In this document: piece after piece, positions 1 to 13,500 of the stretch
Numbering within the stretch: position 1 is the stretch's first letter
Layout: each line of letters begins with the position of its first letter
From: Paralvinella palmiformis
Lineage: Eukaryota; Annelida; Polychaeta; Terebellida; Alvinellidae
NCBI GenBank assembly: GCA_025642065.1
Contig: JAODUP010000484.1
Span: forward strand, 382,001 to 446,000
Reading direction: 5' to 3'
Length of the DNA stretch: 64,000 nucleotides
Notes under the pieces: generated by a model
Seen by the model: the letters and a program-made list of their open reading frames with translations, nothing else
The model's database searches: none
What the model was told of the DNA's origin: nothing
Position numbers and translations under genes: made by a program

Positions 1-216
1 TATAATTTTCTGATAAAACCACAGATGAGACTGTGTGTGTGTGTGTGTGTGTTTTAGGATACATAATTTATATATAGTGGGACTGGCTCAGAACATCAAC
101 ATCTAAACATCCTTTGAAACCTGCATAAATCTATACATAAAATACTTGGGCATTTACATTATATCATTTTATAGTGGTCGGTTTAACCATGTCGTGATAA
201 CTTCCATCATTTTCAG

Positions 217-1342
217 ATCCATCACTCTGAGTCCTGAAATTACCTTAGAAGGACTCTATAACCTACTGGCTGCTATAGAACGTGAGCTACCTACATCTAC
301 CATGCTATCAGAGATCTACCAAACAGAATTACCTGTTGAGAGTGTTAGACAAGAAATCATGGCGTATGCAAAATACCCTTCCAATTCCTATGCATAACTG
401 ATATAATAATCATATTTTATAACGGATGTTTTAAAACATTGTGTACTATATTTTTGACCGCGATTTCTTCTGCAATGTAATCGTGATCTGAGCTATCATT
501 CTGTTTCGCTGTTAAAAGGATTACGTGTCTGATAGCTTGATTGTAGAAAGATGTGTACATATGCTAGTGTATTTATATATATATTTTTAGGAATGCTAAC
601 AAGGGATCTCTGCTGTCACACATGAACTGTGGATCTATTAGCATGGTTGTCATAGACCAACTGCCACTCTTAGTATCCAGCTGTGAAGATGGTTGTCTGC
701 TACCTGACAATATTATTTGTCAGCCATCACCAATAGCAACCCAAGATTCAGTCAGGTGTGTTATTTTGGTGTTATTTTTTATTAGCTTCAGTGGTGTGGA
801 TACTGTGCAGTTAGCAGGTTATAATTATCAAGGAATTATTCTAGGCTTTATTCTGACTATATTCTATGTGTATATAATTCATCTTTGCAGATTGTCAGTA
901 CATCTGACAAGTCGTGCATTCTGGGATCATCTGTGTGAGCACTTTGTGTGTCTACTTAGGCATAATGCAATGAATCCTGGGAAGATTGCAGAAATATTTG
1001 CTCCTTTGCTTATCTCTGACGATTCACCTTATAGCAATGGGGTATGTGTTTATGAAATTATTTGTATACACTATATCAATAATGGTATGCTTTGTATATG
1101 TGTTACTTTCTCAGAACTAGTTTTTAGATTATTTTGTTAAATAATAACGAAGTTTCCAATGTTAAAACAGTTCAGGGATGTTTAAAAACATCTACTGCTT
1201 ATGTGATATATATCAATGGATTGGAGAGTTTTCAACATAGTTTTTGGGCAGATTTGTTTTTGTTATTAGGTATATCTTTTTTTCATTCTTAATTGAAACA
1301 TGTTCTCACAAGAATACAATTAAAATGTTCCAAATTAATTAA

Positions 1343-1383
<41 letters not shown>

Positions 1384-3556
1384 CCTCCATATAGGCTACT
1401 GCTTTGCTGAACACAGTTCTTCAAAATGCTGATGTTGATGTTGTAAGTCCAACATCGACATCAACATTCTCTACTTTGTCACCAAGAAAACAGCAGAAGT
1501 ATGGAGTTTCCAAACTTTCCAGTCAAAGTATGTGTCACAACATACCATATACTTGTCAATGCTGTAAATGATCGCTTAAAAAAATTATCTTCATTAATAT
1601 TCTTCAACTCTGAATATTTCCATAAATAAAGTTAGTTTTTAATATTTATACATGTAAGTATTCCTTTTTATGCATGATGTTCATTCTATTTTTTGTGCAT
1701 AACATCAGAAGTGAAAGACAACTTGTACAGTTTTTGTTTCTCTTTATGACTTGCTATTATTTCTCTGTTCTTTGTGTAAGTATTTCTTCTATGACTGTTT
1801 ATGCCACTAATTGTTAACTAATTATATGGCCATTTTTTAATGAACTGTGTATATCTTGTGCCTGAAGTGCCATCTGTTGATTTAAAATATGAACGTGATG
1901 ATGACAACAATGAAGATGATTTCTTCAGTCAGCCATTACCTAAAGATGAGACAGCTGTCCCATTAACCCGTAAGTCTTATATTTCTGTACTGGATATCAA
2001 TGAAGCTGTACTGAGTACTGATCACACAAAATGCACACCTACTAAAATTTGGGTTGTTATAAATGTTTACTTGATATAAAAATGAAGCACTTCATGAATC
2101 ACAAATGCACAGTAAATTGTATGGCATTTCATTAGATAATGGAAACTGCATTCTTTCTGAAAAAAAGAGATATGGCATTTTTAATGCAGGAATTAGGTCA
2201 AAGGTAAAACACATGTATTTGTTTACATTACTTCTGTATAATGACACTTCAGTCTGGCTCTGTTATAACATGATCCAGTATACCATGGAAGCAGATATAA
2301 TGTGCAGTACTTGGCTTCCAATTATTTTGGTTAAAATTTTTAAATAATTCCATATCATGAGCTCTTTGCCATTCACAGAAATTCAAACAACTTTTAATAC
2401 TTTGTCACAACTCAAAAGATTATCAAAGATCACTAATTACCTGGTGTCTTAATTTTTTTTTATCTTAGCTTAATTGCATATTAGAACAAACATGTTTGTG
2501 TGGTCCTTTTTCATCTGTGACAACTCAGTCACCACTATCTGACACACACAGAGCTTTACCATAAAATTATTTCAATTACTGATATCGCAATCAATTCAAA
2601 GTTAATATTTGTCTTTTAATAATTACACGTAGAGAATATATTTTCATATAAAAACTCCTATGTTTTCACACTGAAGACATAACATAACAATATATCTCAA
2701 TTAAGAAGGTGCCCAAAAAGAAAATCTAACTCTACTAGAAAGAAATTGGATGTTATCACAAGAGTACACCAAGGTGAATTACAAGTCTGATAATGTTCCA
2801 AAATCCCCCCTACCCTATAAAATAAATATGATTTTGAATGGCTATTTTATTTATGTTATATTTGTAACATAATGGGGTCACATAATTTAACATAAGAATA
2901 AATGTCTATTTAATGCCCAATAAACTATATAAGAACATATTAAAAGTAAAATATATTCTAAATTAGCCAAGAATATGCCTTTTCTGAATCTAGACTGATT
3001 TTTTCCAACCCAACTCTAGATTTATAACATTCATTTGGCAGCATGAGGGTTAGTGGTATTGTCACAATTATTCAATCAGACTGGATTAAAGTTATTCTAT
3101 TGTGTGATCTACATGAAAATACAACAAAGTATTGATTGACTTTTCTAAATTATTCTTGTGTTCTTTATTGAAGAAAATATGTAAGAAAATGGCCCCAAAA
3201 GTCATATCAATACTCCACCCCCTCCAACACTAATGATATCTGCTGTCCACTTACAGTGGTGCTGGTGTCTATCAACCCCAGACACTGCATCTGTTATAAT
3301 GGAGCCGCCTGGCTATTATTTATCAGTTACTATTAATATATTCTTGTGTGTGAATAATATTAACATCTTAATATCAGTAAGTTGGAAATTTCAGGAATAC
3401 TGGACAAGTAGGTAGAATTTTTTTAATTGTTTTTAATTGCCAATATATATAATAATTATAATAATAGTTATTATTCTAGTAATATGGTTCATTTTTGAAA
3501 AAATATTTTTTTTGGTTGGGCATTCAGATAATTAATTATAGAGCCAGAAAATCTAT

Positions 3557-3592
<36 letters not shown>

Positions 3593-6500
3593 AAGTGACG
3601 AGCATCGTAGCCCAATGAACTGTGTTTAAATAACCTGTTCTATCAATGAGTTACTTTGCATTCATTTCCTTAATTGTGTCCTGTTAAAGGTGAATAATTC
3701 TATCATTTTTCTTGATTTGATAAATTTATTAACTATATCAGTAAATTAGTATGGTGATGGATTCATTTAGCATTACATACACGGAGTAATATCCCAAACA
3801 TCCTTAGTGAACATCTGTTATTTATTTGACTTGAAAAATGCAAAAATATCAATGTTTAAAATTATAATTGTGATCATTAAATGGGGATAACACGGGAGTG
3901 TGAACACATTCTAGTATGGTTCCTTTGCTGTATGACTGATAGTATCTCCTTCCTCACTATTGCTACTCTATTCTTGTCAAGGTAATTTCACGGTAAATTT
4001 TTGAGGGCAGGGCCTTTGTGAGTATGGTATAGTAAAATATTAAATGGTAAGTAGGTAGGTATTTATCTCATCTGTCACACATGAATAATATACAACATAT
4101 ATAAGTGCAGCATTACTAGGATAACTAAGCTGTGGAAGATATGTATATGAGGCTGGTATCCCTTGTTAGTTACATGTATGCAATGATGTTATAATAATTT
4201 TACAAGGGGTGTGTTACCCTGTTAAAAAAATGGACATGTATGTGTATCACATAAAACAAGTAAGAGTTGTTGCTTAGTATAATCAATAAAGCAGCACTTA
4301 TAGATATTTCTGTATTTAGGATATATTTATAGGATTTTCAGAAATATATTTGGCAAAATTGAGGTAATACTATTACTAATAGTTGGGGAGATTCATAATG
4401 TTCTGATCAATTTAATGTTCATTTAGTGAAGATTTGGTTATACAATAATGGACCACATTAATAATATTTATCTTTTATGACTCAAATCCGGTTTGAGTAA
4501 TGTGGAAACAAACACTGTGAACTTGATTTTTATGGCACTAATTTTTATTCGATGTCGACTGGCGATGAATAGAGGTGATTTAAGTTCTGATGTCAATGTA
4601 TCACTAAAGAATTGCATCTAAAGAGGAGGTGTTTATTTTCTGTGTAAAATAGTAACCATTCATGTATTTTAGTTATTTAGATGATTAAAGTGATTATAAA
4701 AAATAATTTTGCACACAGACACATAGACCATTTTAATTTTGTATAACAGCAGATCCTTATATGTTCTTGTTAATTAAAATGTTTTTTAGAGACAGCTGCT
4801 TACAGAAAGTTTTTGGGTGGCACTATTTCCACCACAGAAAATTCTGTGTCCTATGTGGACAGCGAAGAAGATGATGATGATGTTGAGGCACAGCTGCAAT
4901 CAGGGAAGCAGGATGATTCTGTGTAAGACATGACATTTATTCTCTATATGGGTTTAATATCTGTTCAATTAATTTTAGCTATTTTATAGGAATATATCTA
5001 ATCTCTATATGGCTGTCATTTTCTGTTCAGTAAAAAAGATGGGATTGCATCAACACGAAGTGATAAAGTTGTCACACCACCTGTTGATCAGACAGCTACC
5101 ATGTCGCAGAAAGATGTATCAAGGGTATCATCCCCATCTCTAGCATCTACTGGTGGAATGACAGCTGACATTGAACACAAAAGGTATGTCTAAATACATA
5201 TCCTATTAATAAGGAACAATGCTGAGTTTTAGAAAATATAATTTAATATGAGATGTTTTATTGGATCACTTCATTTCCCCAGCCAGTTGCCCTCATTTGT
5301 ATGTCTCAGCTGTGACCAGTGCTGAAGCTACCATAAATAACAAAATTGCTGATTCACATGAAAGATGGAGATAATGTGTTTATAGCCTAAATCCAGTATT
5401 CCATACACTTCATCAATCAGAGCATCTACAGATGTAGAAATGTTAGTATTTGGGTTATACTCTTATGTCCAATGGGGTGTATCACGAAGCTCACTACTCT
5501 TACTGAAAAGATGTAACAAACACAGCTTTATCCCAGAGGACTTGTCTAATAATAATCCAGACACAACAGTAAAATATTCAAAGAAGTTAATTTAAAACCA
5601 TTTAGGAAATCATTGAGTTTCAAGCAGTTTGTGATTGTTAGCAAGCCATATAATGTACAAATATATGTTAATCACGGACAGACATGATTATTATTTATTG
5701 ATAAATTAAATACAAATACACCCATGCAGTAACTTTAAATATGTATCAGTTCAATATTTTTATTGTAGGTGTCAACATATCACAATGACTCCCATTTGAT
5801 AAAATTAGCCTTGTAAAGGTCACCTATCTAAGCTATTCAGAGTGTATGCAAACTGAAACTTGACAGGAAAATTAATAAACAATACTGCTGTTTTATGGCC
5901 ACTTTTGTACACACAGTAAGTCAAATGGGTCAGTAGACCAAATGGGTTGAGTGACCTCCAAAGGTAATGAGGTGAGGTGCATGAATGATTAAACACTTTT
6001 CTGACAGCCCAGCTGAGGTTTGAATTCAGGTGTTACACATATCTGTGGCTAACAGCACAACCAGTTCAGGGCTTCAAATTGGGCTAAAAAGGTTACTGGC
6101 CCTCCGGGCCAGTATCCCTTGAAAGATACAAGTCCTTACAGAAACTTGCAAGTCCTGATTAGTCAATGAAGTGAAAATGGCTCAAGCGCAGGTAGTACTA
6201 AATGGCTGGGATATTGATAGTGGGAAAGTTGTTGCTTTGAGGTAGATCAATTCTGACAGGTATTTTGAGAGATGTTTATTGTTTATGCATATATGATAAT
6301 TTAATTTGAGGAATAAATAATAAACAACTGAATGATCATCTCCAAAGAGTTTGTCACTCAAGATAACATTCAACAATACTCCATTATCAATTTATTTATG
6401 CATTCTTAATCGATGTCAAAAAAGATCCATCTTGATCAGTTAACATAACACAGGGAGACTTATTTTCGCATAAATAATCAGATATGATTAGTGTGTTGAG

Positions 6501-7811
6501 CACATGCTCCCATCGGAAGTTATGGTTTGCCACAGGTACATTAAACCCTAGTATTTCATCAATAGTAAAAACATGTACCGCGACAATTTCATACAAAACA
6601 TCATACCAATGCATATACGATATGAATGGTGCAAAGTAGCAATTATACGAAGTATGATGAGGATGAATTACATTATATTATTGATCAAAATGCACCAAAC
6701 GACCTGATAGTGACAGACGGACTGATCTGTCAAAATGTCATTGTAATAATAAATACGAATAAATGTTACAAAACAATATGAAAGTTTACACGCCTGACAG
6801 GCATCCAATCTAAAAACCTTACAATATTGCCCTTATCCATTTGAACACGCCACATGCGTGTGGGTGTGTGCCAATTTGAAGCCCTGCCAGTTAGACCATG
6901 GAGGCACCCCAATGTCAATGAATAAGTTTTTGTAGTGTAAGCAGTAATATTAAGGGATAATCTTATAAATGCTTGGCAGGATAAATTACTCTCTTAGTAA
7001 AAAGGACTCCTGGAAATAAATGTTCACATTTTTATGTTATGCCTGTTTCATGATCACAGATCATGAACTGAAACAAATACAATTCAGAAAACACGTATAA
7101 GGTCAGTAAGATATGATACTTATGAGAACTTAGCAGTCGTCTAAACAGATCATTCCTGCCACCTGTAGCAAGATCGGTTTGGACGTGTTATGTTGTATCC
7201 TCGATACTGAACATGATTTTTCCCTATTTTTGTAGTCTTGTGGACATTTTTGTTACCCAATCAACATGATCCTGTAGTTTAATCAAATATTCTTTTTACA
7301 GCACGTGAACTAGTCAATCAGTAGGATGTAAACTGGATACTGCATGTTATTTGGAGTTTTACACCAAGGGGTCAATTCAATTCCAGAAATGATGGGCAAT
7401 TCCAATTTCCGGAATTGCTTATTTTTGATGTGGAATTGACAAATTGGAATTGATCCCATGTCTGCACCAAGGCAGTATATATGTATACTATTCCAATCAC
7501 TCGCACATGTGTGCATATAAAACATGTAATAAGGATTTTTGTTTTGAATTTTCAGTATTACTGCCTCATTTGGGTCGACTGGAAAAAGTACAAAGAAGAC
7601 ACTTGGTGAGGTTTTTTTCTAAGTAAATTGTACAACCCTCTAGAATTAAGCTATACATGTCAGAATATGAATAATTTATGGATTAGTTTCAGTTCTCCGG
7701 GGCGATTCTGATACAGATGAAGAGATCAGCATTCCAGGTGTTAATATGTCTGAAGTTAAATCCACATCTAAACCAGCTGAAGAGGAAGATGACTTTGATT
7801 TCTATGGATGA
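217..7811 (+). CDS. 3' part of a multi-exon gene, possibly RhoGAP-like, with acidic C-terminus
   Basis: Nine exons join in frame: 217-363, 591-755, 891-1041, 1395-1527, 1868-1969, 4790-4922, 5031-5183, 7556-7605 and 7693-7811 (TGA at 7809-7811). They encode 383 residues; the 5' exons lie outside the window. Introns are GT-AG. The acceptor at 1867 is weak, so that exon's 5' edge is the least certain. The first ~160 residues are helical and include a stretch (FWDHLCEHFV...NPGKIAEIFAPLLI) that resembles the last helices of a RhoGAP fold, where a conserved Asn-Pro-containing turn precedes 'FGPxLL'. The rest is low-complexity, Ser/Thr/Asp/Glu-rich and probably disordered, with runs such as EEDDDD and the final EEEDDFDFYG. 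I do not recognise the family with certainty, and the RhoGAP assignment is an inference from pattern. No catalytic arginine finger is visible in this part. Confidence 0.72.
1349..1380. repeat. (TA)n microsatellite
   Basis: About 16 TA units sit directly upstream of the acceptor for the exon at 1395, so the array replaces part of the normal polypyrimidine region. Its length could affect splicing. Confidence 0.9.
1970..4789. other. Long intron of the first gene
   Basis: This is a 2.8 kb AT-rich intron. It holds a (CA)15 array at 3561-3590 and otherwise only short frames with no recognisable coding content. Confidence 0.6.
5886..6910 (-). repeat. SINE family B copy split by a TIR element
   Basis: The SINE runs on the minus strand. 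Its tRNA-like head ends at 6910 (minus-strand text starts GGGGTGCCTCCATGG). Its tail, with the conserved 'ggccacttttgt...cctccaaaggtaatga' block, lies at 5886-5980. The copy is interrupted at 6067-6886 by a separate 820 bp element. Comparison with intact copies at 36822 and 37343 shows the SINE would be continuous without that insertion. Confidence 0.8.
6067..6886. mobile_element. 820-bp non-autonomous DNA transposon (TIR element)
   Basis: The ends are inverted repeats: CAGGGCTTCAAATTGG at 6067-6082 and its complement at 6871-6886. A 6-bp duplication, CCAGTT, flanks it (6061-6066 and 6887-6892). The insertion target is a family-B SINE whose intact consensus has only one copy of this hexamer, which confirms the boundaries. 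Minus-strand frames inside (6182-6614) show no recognisable transposase. CAGGG ends resemble hAT elements, but those normally duplicate 8 bp, so the superfamily is unsettled. Confidence 0.82.
7350..7470. repeat. Short inverted-repeat element with GGGGTCAATTC ends
   Basis: A left part (ACACCAAGGGGTCAATTCAA) and an inverted right part ending AATTGATCCCATGTCTGC flank a 60-base centre. A related block (GGAATTGACCCCATGTCTGC) occurs at 51379-51398. This marks a dispersed element of unknown class inside the intron before the exon at 7556. Confidence 0.5.
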
Positions 7812-7992
7812 ATGAAACAATTTGATTATTTTTTATTAACAGAAATGTCTTCGTTACTGACTTGAAATTTGTTCTGTGATCGTCCATTTGTCTCATAATA
7901 TTTAGAATATAATCATTTGTTTAAATTACTTGGTTTGAAGTATTTACGTGGAGTAAATTTGAGGTTTTTAGGTTAAAATCTGTTTAATATGA

Positions 7993-7998
7993 AATAAA
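7993..7998 (+). terminator. Poly(A) signal of the 217-7811 gene
   Basis: AATAAA lies 182 bases after the stop codon. It suggests a short 3' UTR of about 200 bases ending near 8015. Confidence 0.6.
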
Positions 7999-8983
7999 TT
8001 TTATTTATTCTTCACCGTACAAGAATGCTATATAGGCAAAGGTAGTTTGTTGTTAATTAGCTTATTCATAACTTAGACAGCAATCATAAACAATCATTTT
8101 GTGTGGTAAATTATGCAGATATGGCTGTACACTAATAACAATATCTAAAAAATTTCATATACCCGGCAGTAACTTAATCAATTGAAGTCTGCCAAAGACG
8201 CTTTACACCGAAAACAATAATTAAAACATTTTCTCGCTCACTTAGCACAAATACAGTTTATACATAAATATGGTTGGTTGATAAATATTATAAATAGGTT
8301 AATTTAAATAAGTGGGTTTTAAAAAGTTTACAAAATATTGTTTTACTTGCTGCAAGTTGAAAGATCATGACGAGTAAGAATTTTACATCTACCCTATAAC
8401 CAAATAGTGTTAAATTGCATCATGATATTACTACTATAAATATTGATAAATTTGCAACTATTTGTGCCCATGATGGTCACATTCAGCAGCATATAAAGAA
8501 TCTTCATCTGCCTCAAAATTATCTCTTGATGTCAATAATTTAATGCCATTTTTATTTTGGTGTTAAATTACAAAAACATTTGGACTAGTATAACAGTAGT
8601 GCATATTAAGAATGTTTTCATTTTTGTATTGAGGCAAACGCCTTCAATACAGTTTTATATTCTAATATCAGCCAAAATTTTAATGTCAGACTGGACCAGA
8701 AGCCTACAGCTAGGTAAACAGCTGAAGATATGCATTAGTATTATTCAAACAATTAACTGTATTGACTGGAATAAAAACTATACAGAATGTGTTCAAAACT
8801 TGTCAATGGTTTTTGACGTTTTAAATGCTATGCCATTAAACTCAAAACAAAATTATAATCTGAACTAAATCAACCTGATACAACACTGTACTATGTGCTA
8901 TATATTGATTAATATGGTCTTATGATAAACATCTAGAAATGATATTAAATTATGTTGATGATCCATGGTGGCTGATATATATT

Positions 8984-9258
8984 ATAATAATAATAGCCGA
9001 AATGGCAGTTTTTTAACATGGCTGGCAACCTCAAATGAGGGAGACGCATATGGTCTGTAATTTATAGCTTCCCCCATGGAGACTAATTCTAAATGAATTT
9101 AGAATATATGGCATGTTTGGTGGAGAAAACCTTGCCAGTTGCCTGGCTGGATGAAAAACTCCTACTCTAGTGCCACAGCTGAGGCATGAACCTGCAACCT
9201 CCCACACAGAATGACCATAGTCATAGGTAAATAGTCTCGCACTCTACCCATGTAACCT
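8984..9258 (-). mobile_element. tRNA-derived SINE, family C
   Basis: On the minus strand the head carries a box A-like TGGGTAGAGTGCGAGAC and a box B-like GGTTGCAGGTTCATGCC. It is followed by a body with GGCAAGGTTTTCTCCACC and ends in a TAATAATAA tail at the left edge. The body matches the plus-strand copy at 19482-19749 (shared 'gagggagacgcatatggtctgtaa' region), so this is a dispersed family. Confidence 0.78.
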
Positions 9259-9265
9259 CATGCAG

Positions 9266-9345
9266 GATGTTGTTTTATGGCCACTTTTGTGCAGTCAAAG
9301 ATGAAACAACCTTGAGATATGCTCTATGGTCAAACACACTACTGC
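9266..9345 (-). mobile_element. Family-B SINE fragment
   Basis: It shares 'gttttatggccacttttgtgca' and 'aaagatgaaacaacctt' with full family-B copies. The middle block is deleted and the tRNA head is degraded. Confidence 0.6.
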
Positions 9346-10469
9346 TACACAGGAAGAAATGTGACTGTATATAGGAAATAAAATTGAGAAGCACACCGAA
9401 CTTGGAAACCATGAAATGAACACTCGGATTGTTTCACAAGTATTCCTGTAGACTGATTACACACAGACAAACACATTGCTTTAAAGAATTATATTTAATC
9501 TGTTGAACAATCATCTAGGTTGTCACAAGCTATTAATTTATTGCTAGGTTCATGAAACTTTTTTACTAGTTACATCGATTTTTGTTCTACGAATCTTGCA
9601 CCAGACAATTGATATTTATTGGTAGTATGCTATATTGAACCAACAGTTCGTGCTCAAATAAAACCCTTTTGTTTAAACTCTAAAGTCTAGACTCGACAAG
9701 TACTGGAAAGACGACATGTACACAACACCATAGACTGTATGTATGATGAGAATACTTATGTACAGAAAATGAAAGTAGTCAAGACTGGGATACTCGATAA
9801 GCACTCGTCTTTTGTTCCGTACTATGGTATCCTAGAAAACACAATCAGTATTTCTCTGTTTTGTTTTACTGAATGCTACATGGTCTGAATTAAATTAGAC
9901 TATTCCAAGCATGATTATATTTGAGATAGTACTGCAGAGCTTTTATTTTTACACTTTGTTCTGAACATATGAATCCTGCAATATCCCCATCTTCAGGGAT
10001 TATATTATGTCTAACTTCCAAGATCAGTCATAACGTCTAACTACATGAATATATCAATTTTTGATGTAAAAACCACTTAATAGGCGACATATTAGTGGAT
10101 TCAGACTAAGAATTTCACATTTTCTAATCCATGACCTCACTAATGAGTCATTGAGGCCTTCTGCCAATCTGACCACCATCAACAGATATTTATTTGCTTA
10201 AATTGATACACCTCTCAGTTTGCTTAATCTAGTCTTCCCGATGTTTGTATTTATTAAAGACATTTATGACAGAATTTGGGCTTATGGAAGGATGTTATTA
10301 AATTATTGACCAAACAATTAAACACCATAAGATGGTGGATATGCACACATCCTACTTAGTGATGTGTAAAAACAAGACTGAATCCCAATTTGAGCTGTAT
10401 TAATAAAACTACAGTAAATGTTAGAAGGTCATGCATCTAAAACAAACAAACAACTAGTTCCAAAATACC

Positions 10470-10475
10470 TTTATT
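10470..10475 (-). terminator. Poly(A) signal of MKKS
   Basis: AATAAA on the minus strand, 84 bases past the MKKS stop codon. Confidence 0.65.
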
Positions 10476-10558
10476 TTGATCACAGTTAGGTTATGTGTAA
10501 TAGCAAAATAATTAAAAATCCTTAAATTATCTCTGTAGTAGAGAATTACATCTTTTAA

Positions 10559-13500
10559 TCAGTTGTTTTCGTGAATATAATTCTGAATCCCCAGAACCAT
10601 GCAGCTTATAGAAACGGCTGCTTTCATTCCATTCAAAAAAGGTAAATAAGCATCGATCACTTTAGCCTGATTTAAATTAGTAATGTGATTAACGGCTGAT
10701 ATTGTTTTACTGAAGTTAGAAGACTGCTCGGTAGCCATTTTAAGATCAGTCAGCTGAACATAACGTTCATGGATCGGTTTAACATATGAAATAACACCAC
10801 AATTACATATATACGGTTTATCATCAGTCGAAGAGATAAAATGATGACCAGTCGATGTATCTATTAGACTGCTGGACTGCTGGTTATGTTTTAGTAGCAT
10901 CACTATTTGCTGCAGGGATACCAGAAAAGTCTCTATTATCTGTGAGAGTAATAGCTTGGAACAGTCCAGTTTATTGACCCACTCCTTCACACGTAGAGGC
11001 ATCTGTTAAGAAAGGGAAAATCATTTGTATTATGAAATATTAGTGATTTGTGGTTATCTTAAATGTATTCTACTTGTATATACATACAGGTAAATAATTA
11101 ACAAGATATTAATAAAATATATATATATATATATATATATATACTAATACATACATTATTTCTGATATGTAATAACAAAGCTGATTGCCAACATCCTCCA
11201 CCACATAAAACTTGCTGACATTTTTCTGTCAAACTAAGAATGTGTTGACATCTCTCGTATATCATCTGTAACAGAAGAAACAAAACTTGATTTCTAATAA
11301 ACTAGCACAACACAAGAATATTATTCACCATTCAAGTTAGGTATGGGGGATAAGATCATTCATAGAGGCAGTATAGGTATTTATTACAACTAGGTTAAAT
11401 GGTGAGAAATGTGGAATTAAGTGTGGGATGAAACACTAAACATTTGGAGCAAAAACAATTTTAGAACATTTCATTTGCATACATTATAGAGTTAAAAGCA
11501 TTACATAATTGGGTGTTTCTACACAACTGGAACATTTATCAATCATAAATCTACATGAGCCATGACTATATGATTTCCGGCTTGTTGATTCTATACAGAC
11601 TTTATGATATTTCAATTATATTGCAACAGAGGATTTCTGCTATGCATGTGAAAAGCATGATCCCGAGATCAACTGTGATTTGCAGATCAACAATGACCAG
11701 TACACGGTGAATTAGCATGGACCAACAAGGGTATGTTTGTAAATTCATGATTTTTCATTCACAAGATCAGACTGATTTACAAATTTGTTTACCAGTTTTA
11801 TGGAACAATCTGTCTTTATAAAAATAATTTGTGTTCACTTCTTGCTATTTATCAGATTTATTGTGGGGAGAGTCAGTGTGATGAATGAGGCTGTGTATAA
11901 CAATGGCTGTCAGACTGCAAATCAGATGTTATGACAATAAACTCTAAATATCTGATAATGAACAATATTAATCAAAAACTAGGAAAATATAATTATCTCT
12001 GCTATCCAAGTTTAAATATTAGTCTCTTTTTTTCTCACATAAAAATCATTGTTTAGAAATGTTTCTGTCAGACCCACCAACATCATTAATAAATATTCAT
12101 TTGCTCAATGGCTTTCTGAGTAACAAATTTACAACTTTTCATGCAGGCTTTGTGGTGCTAAACATTAAATACTACAATTAAAGGATGACACATTACGAAA
12201 CTACAGTTATAAATGGAATCAAATATAAAGTGAAAGTCTGCCCAAAATGATCATTAAATGAGAAGGCTAACATAAAATATATAAACTGCATAGGTATACA
12301 CCATGCTGCAAACCACTGCTGTACCAAATGTAAACAACATGCTGTACTAAATGTAAACAACATGCTGTACAACAACAAGCAAATCTATTTTTGGGCAAAA
12401 TATAGCACATTACTGAAAACAATTTTAATTTAGGAATTGTAACAGACAACTTCAGTCTTCTCTGATTTTGTGATTGTTAAAAAAACGTTTAGTGTACAAA
12501 TGCCAAATCTTGTAGAGTCCTACAGAACATGACAAACAAATAGAATAAAATATTTATCAATGTTTACAATAGCTACAGGGTAGGTAACAAATTTGGCATC
12601 ACATTAATCTAAATCTCTTTATTTTTTATGCATGTTGACATCAAAGGCCAAAATAACAGAATACTTTGAAGATTAATCATCTTGCTTAATTGAATGTGCT
12701 GATTTCTAAAAGCTGCAACAGATAACATTCACATAAATACCGCTCAGTTTCAACAATTCAAGACAAATAATGGTGGATGTTACGAGTCACAATTATTCCC
12801 TCGATAATTGGAAAATTTACACTCTTAAGGATCTGCATTGTTAAACTTGTGATTACTTGGGAACAATTAGGGATGCATGAAATCTTGAAGAGTAAACTGT
12901 GGGTCAGTCCAATACACCAAAACAATTGCGAGAGAATAACACCTGCCTTGACTTCTTGTACAGCATGCATAGTTCTGTGGCACACTATCACTGTGCAGAC
13001 TGTTGTAGATTTATCCTCTTCTCTGCCTACCCCATCCAGATGTAAATAGGATTTATCGTTGATAACTACATGCTCTACATGGCCCAGAACACTCATATAA
13101 TGCCAAGAAGCTGATCGGCAGAATGGATCTAATATGTTGCCACCTAATGACACACAGAATTAAATGTTACTATCAGAACAGTATTTCTTGCAAACAAACA
13201 AAAGTAAATGAGAAAATATATGAATTGCACACAAAGTTTTGTGGCTAGATTACACACACACACACACACATACACACCATATAACAAATGTGTCAAATCC
13301 ATTTACCATGACTATTTTAATACTGTGAATGTTAAGTTTTGTGTGTGTGGTTCATGAACTAAGTTTGCCATTTACCTGTTTACAGTACATACTTTGGTTT
13401 TCAACGAAATATTAATGTTAGACACAGAGCCACTATCAGACTTGTGTTCCTACATATTCATGTGCTAATACAGATCATTGTAAAGGAAATTAAAACAAAA

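Larger units (their letters stand above)
7999..10469. other. Intergenic spacer between convergent genes
   Basis: The spacer contains no supported gene. It holds one family-C SINE (8984-9258) directly abutting a family-B SINE fragment (9266-9345). A 103-codon open frame at 8557-8868 has no recognisable features and is treated as chance. Confidence 0.6.

Noticed and set aside
622..1140. 172-codon open frame read as one protein
   Set aside because: It runs through an intron. Only 591-755 and 891-1041 are exons; the rest is read-through of 756-890 and the intron after 1041.
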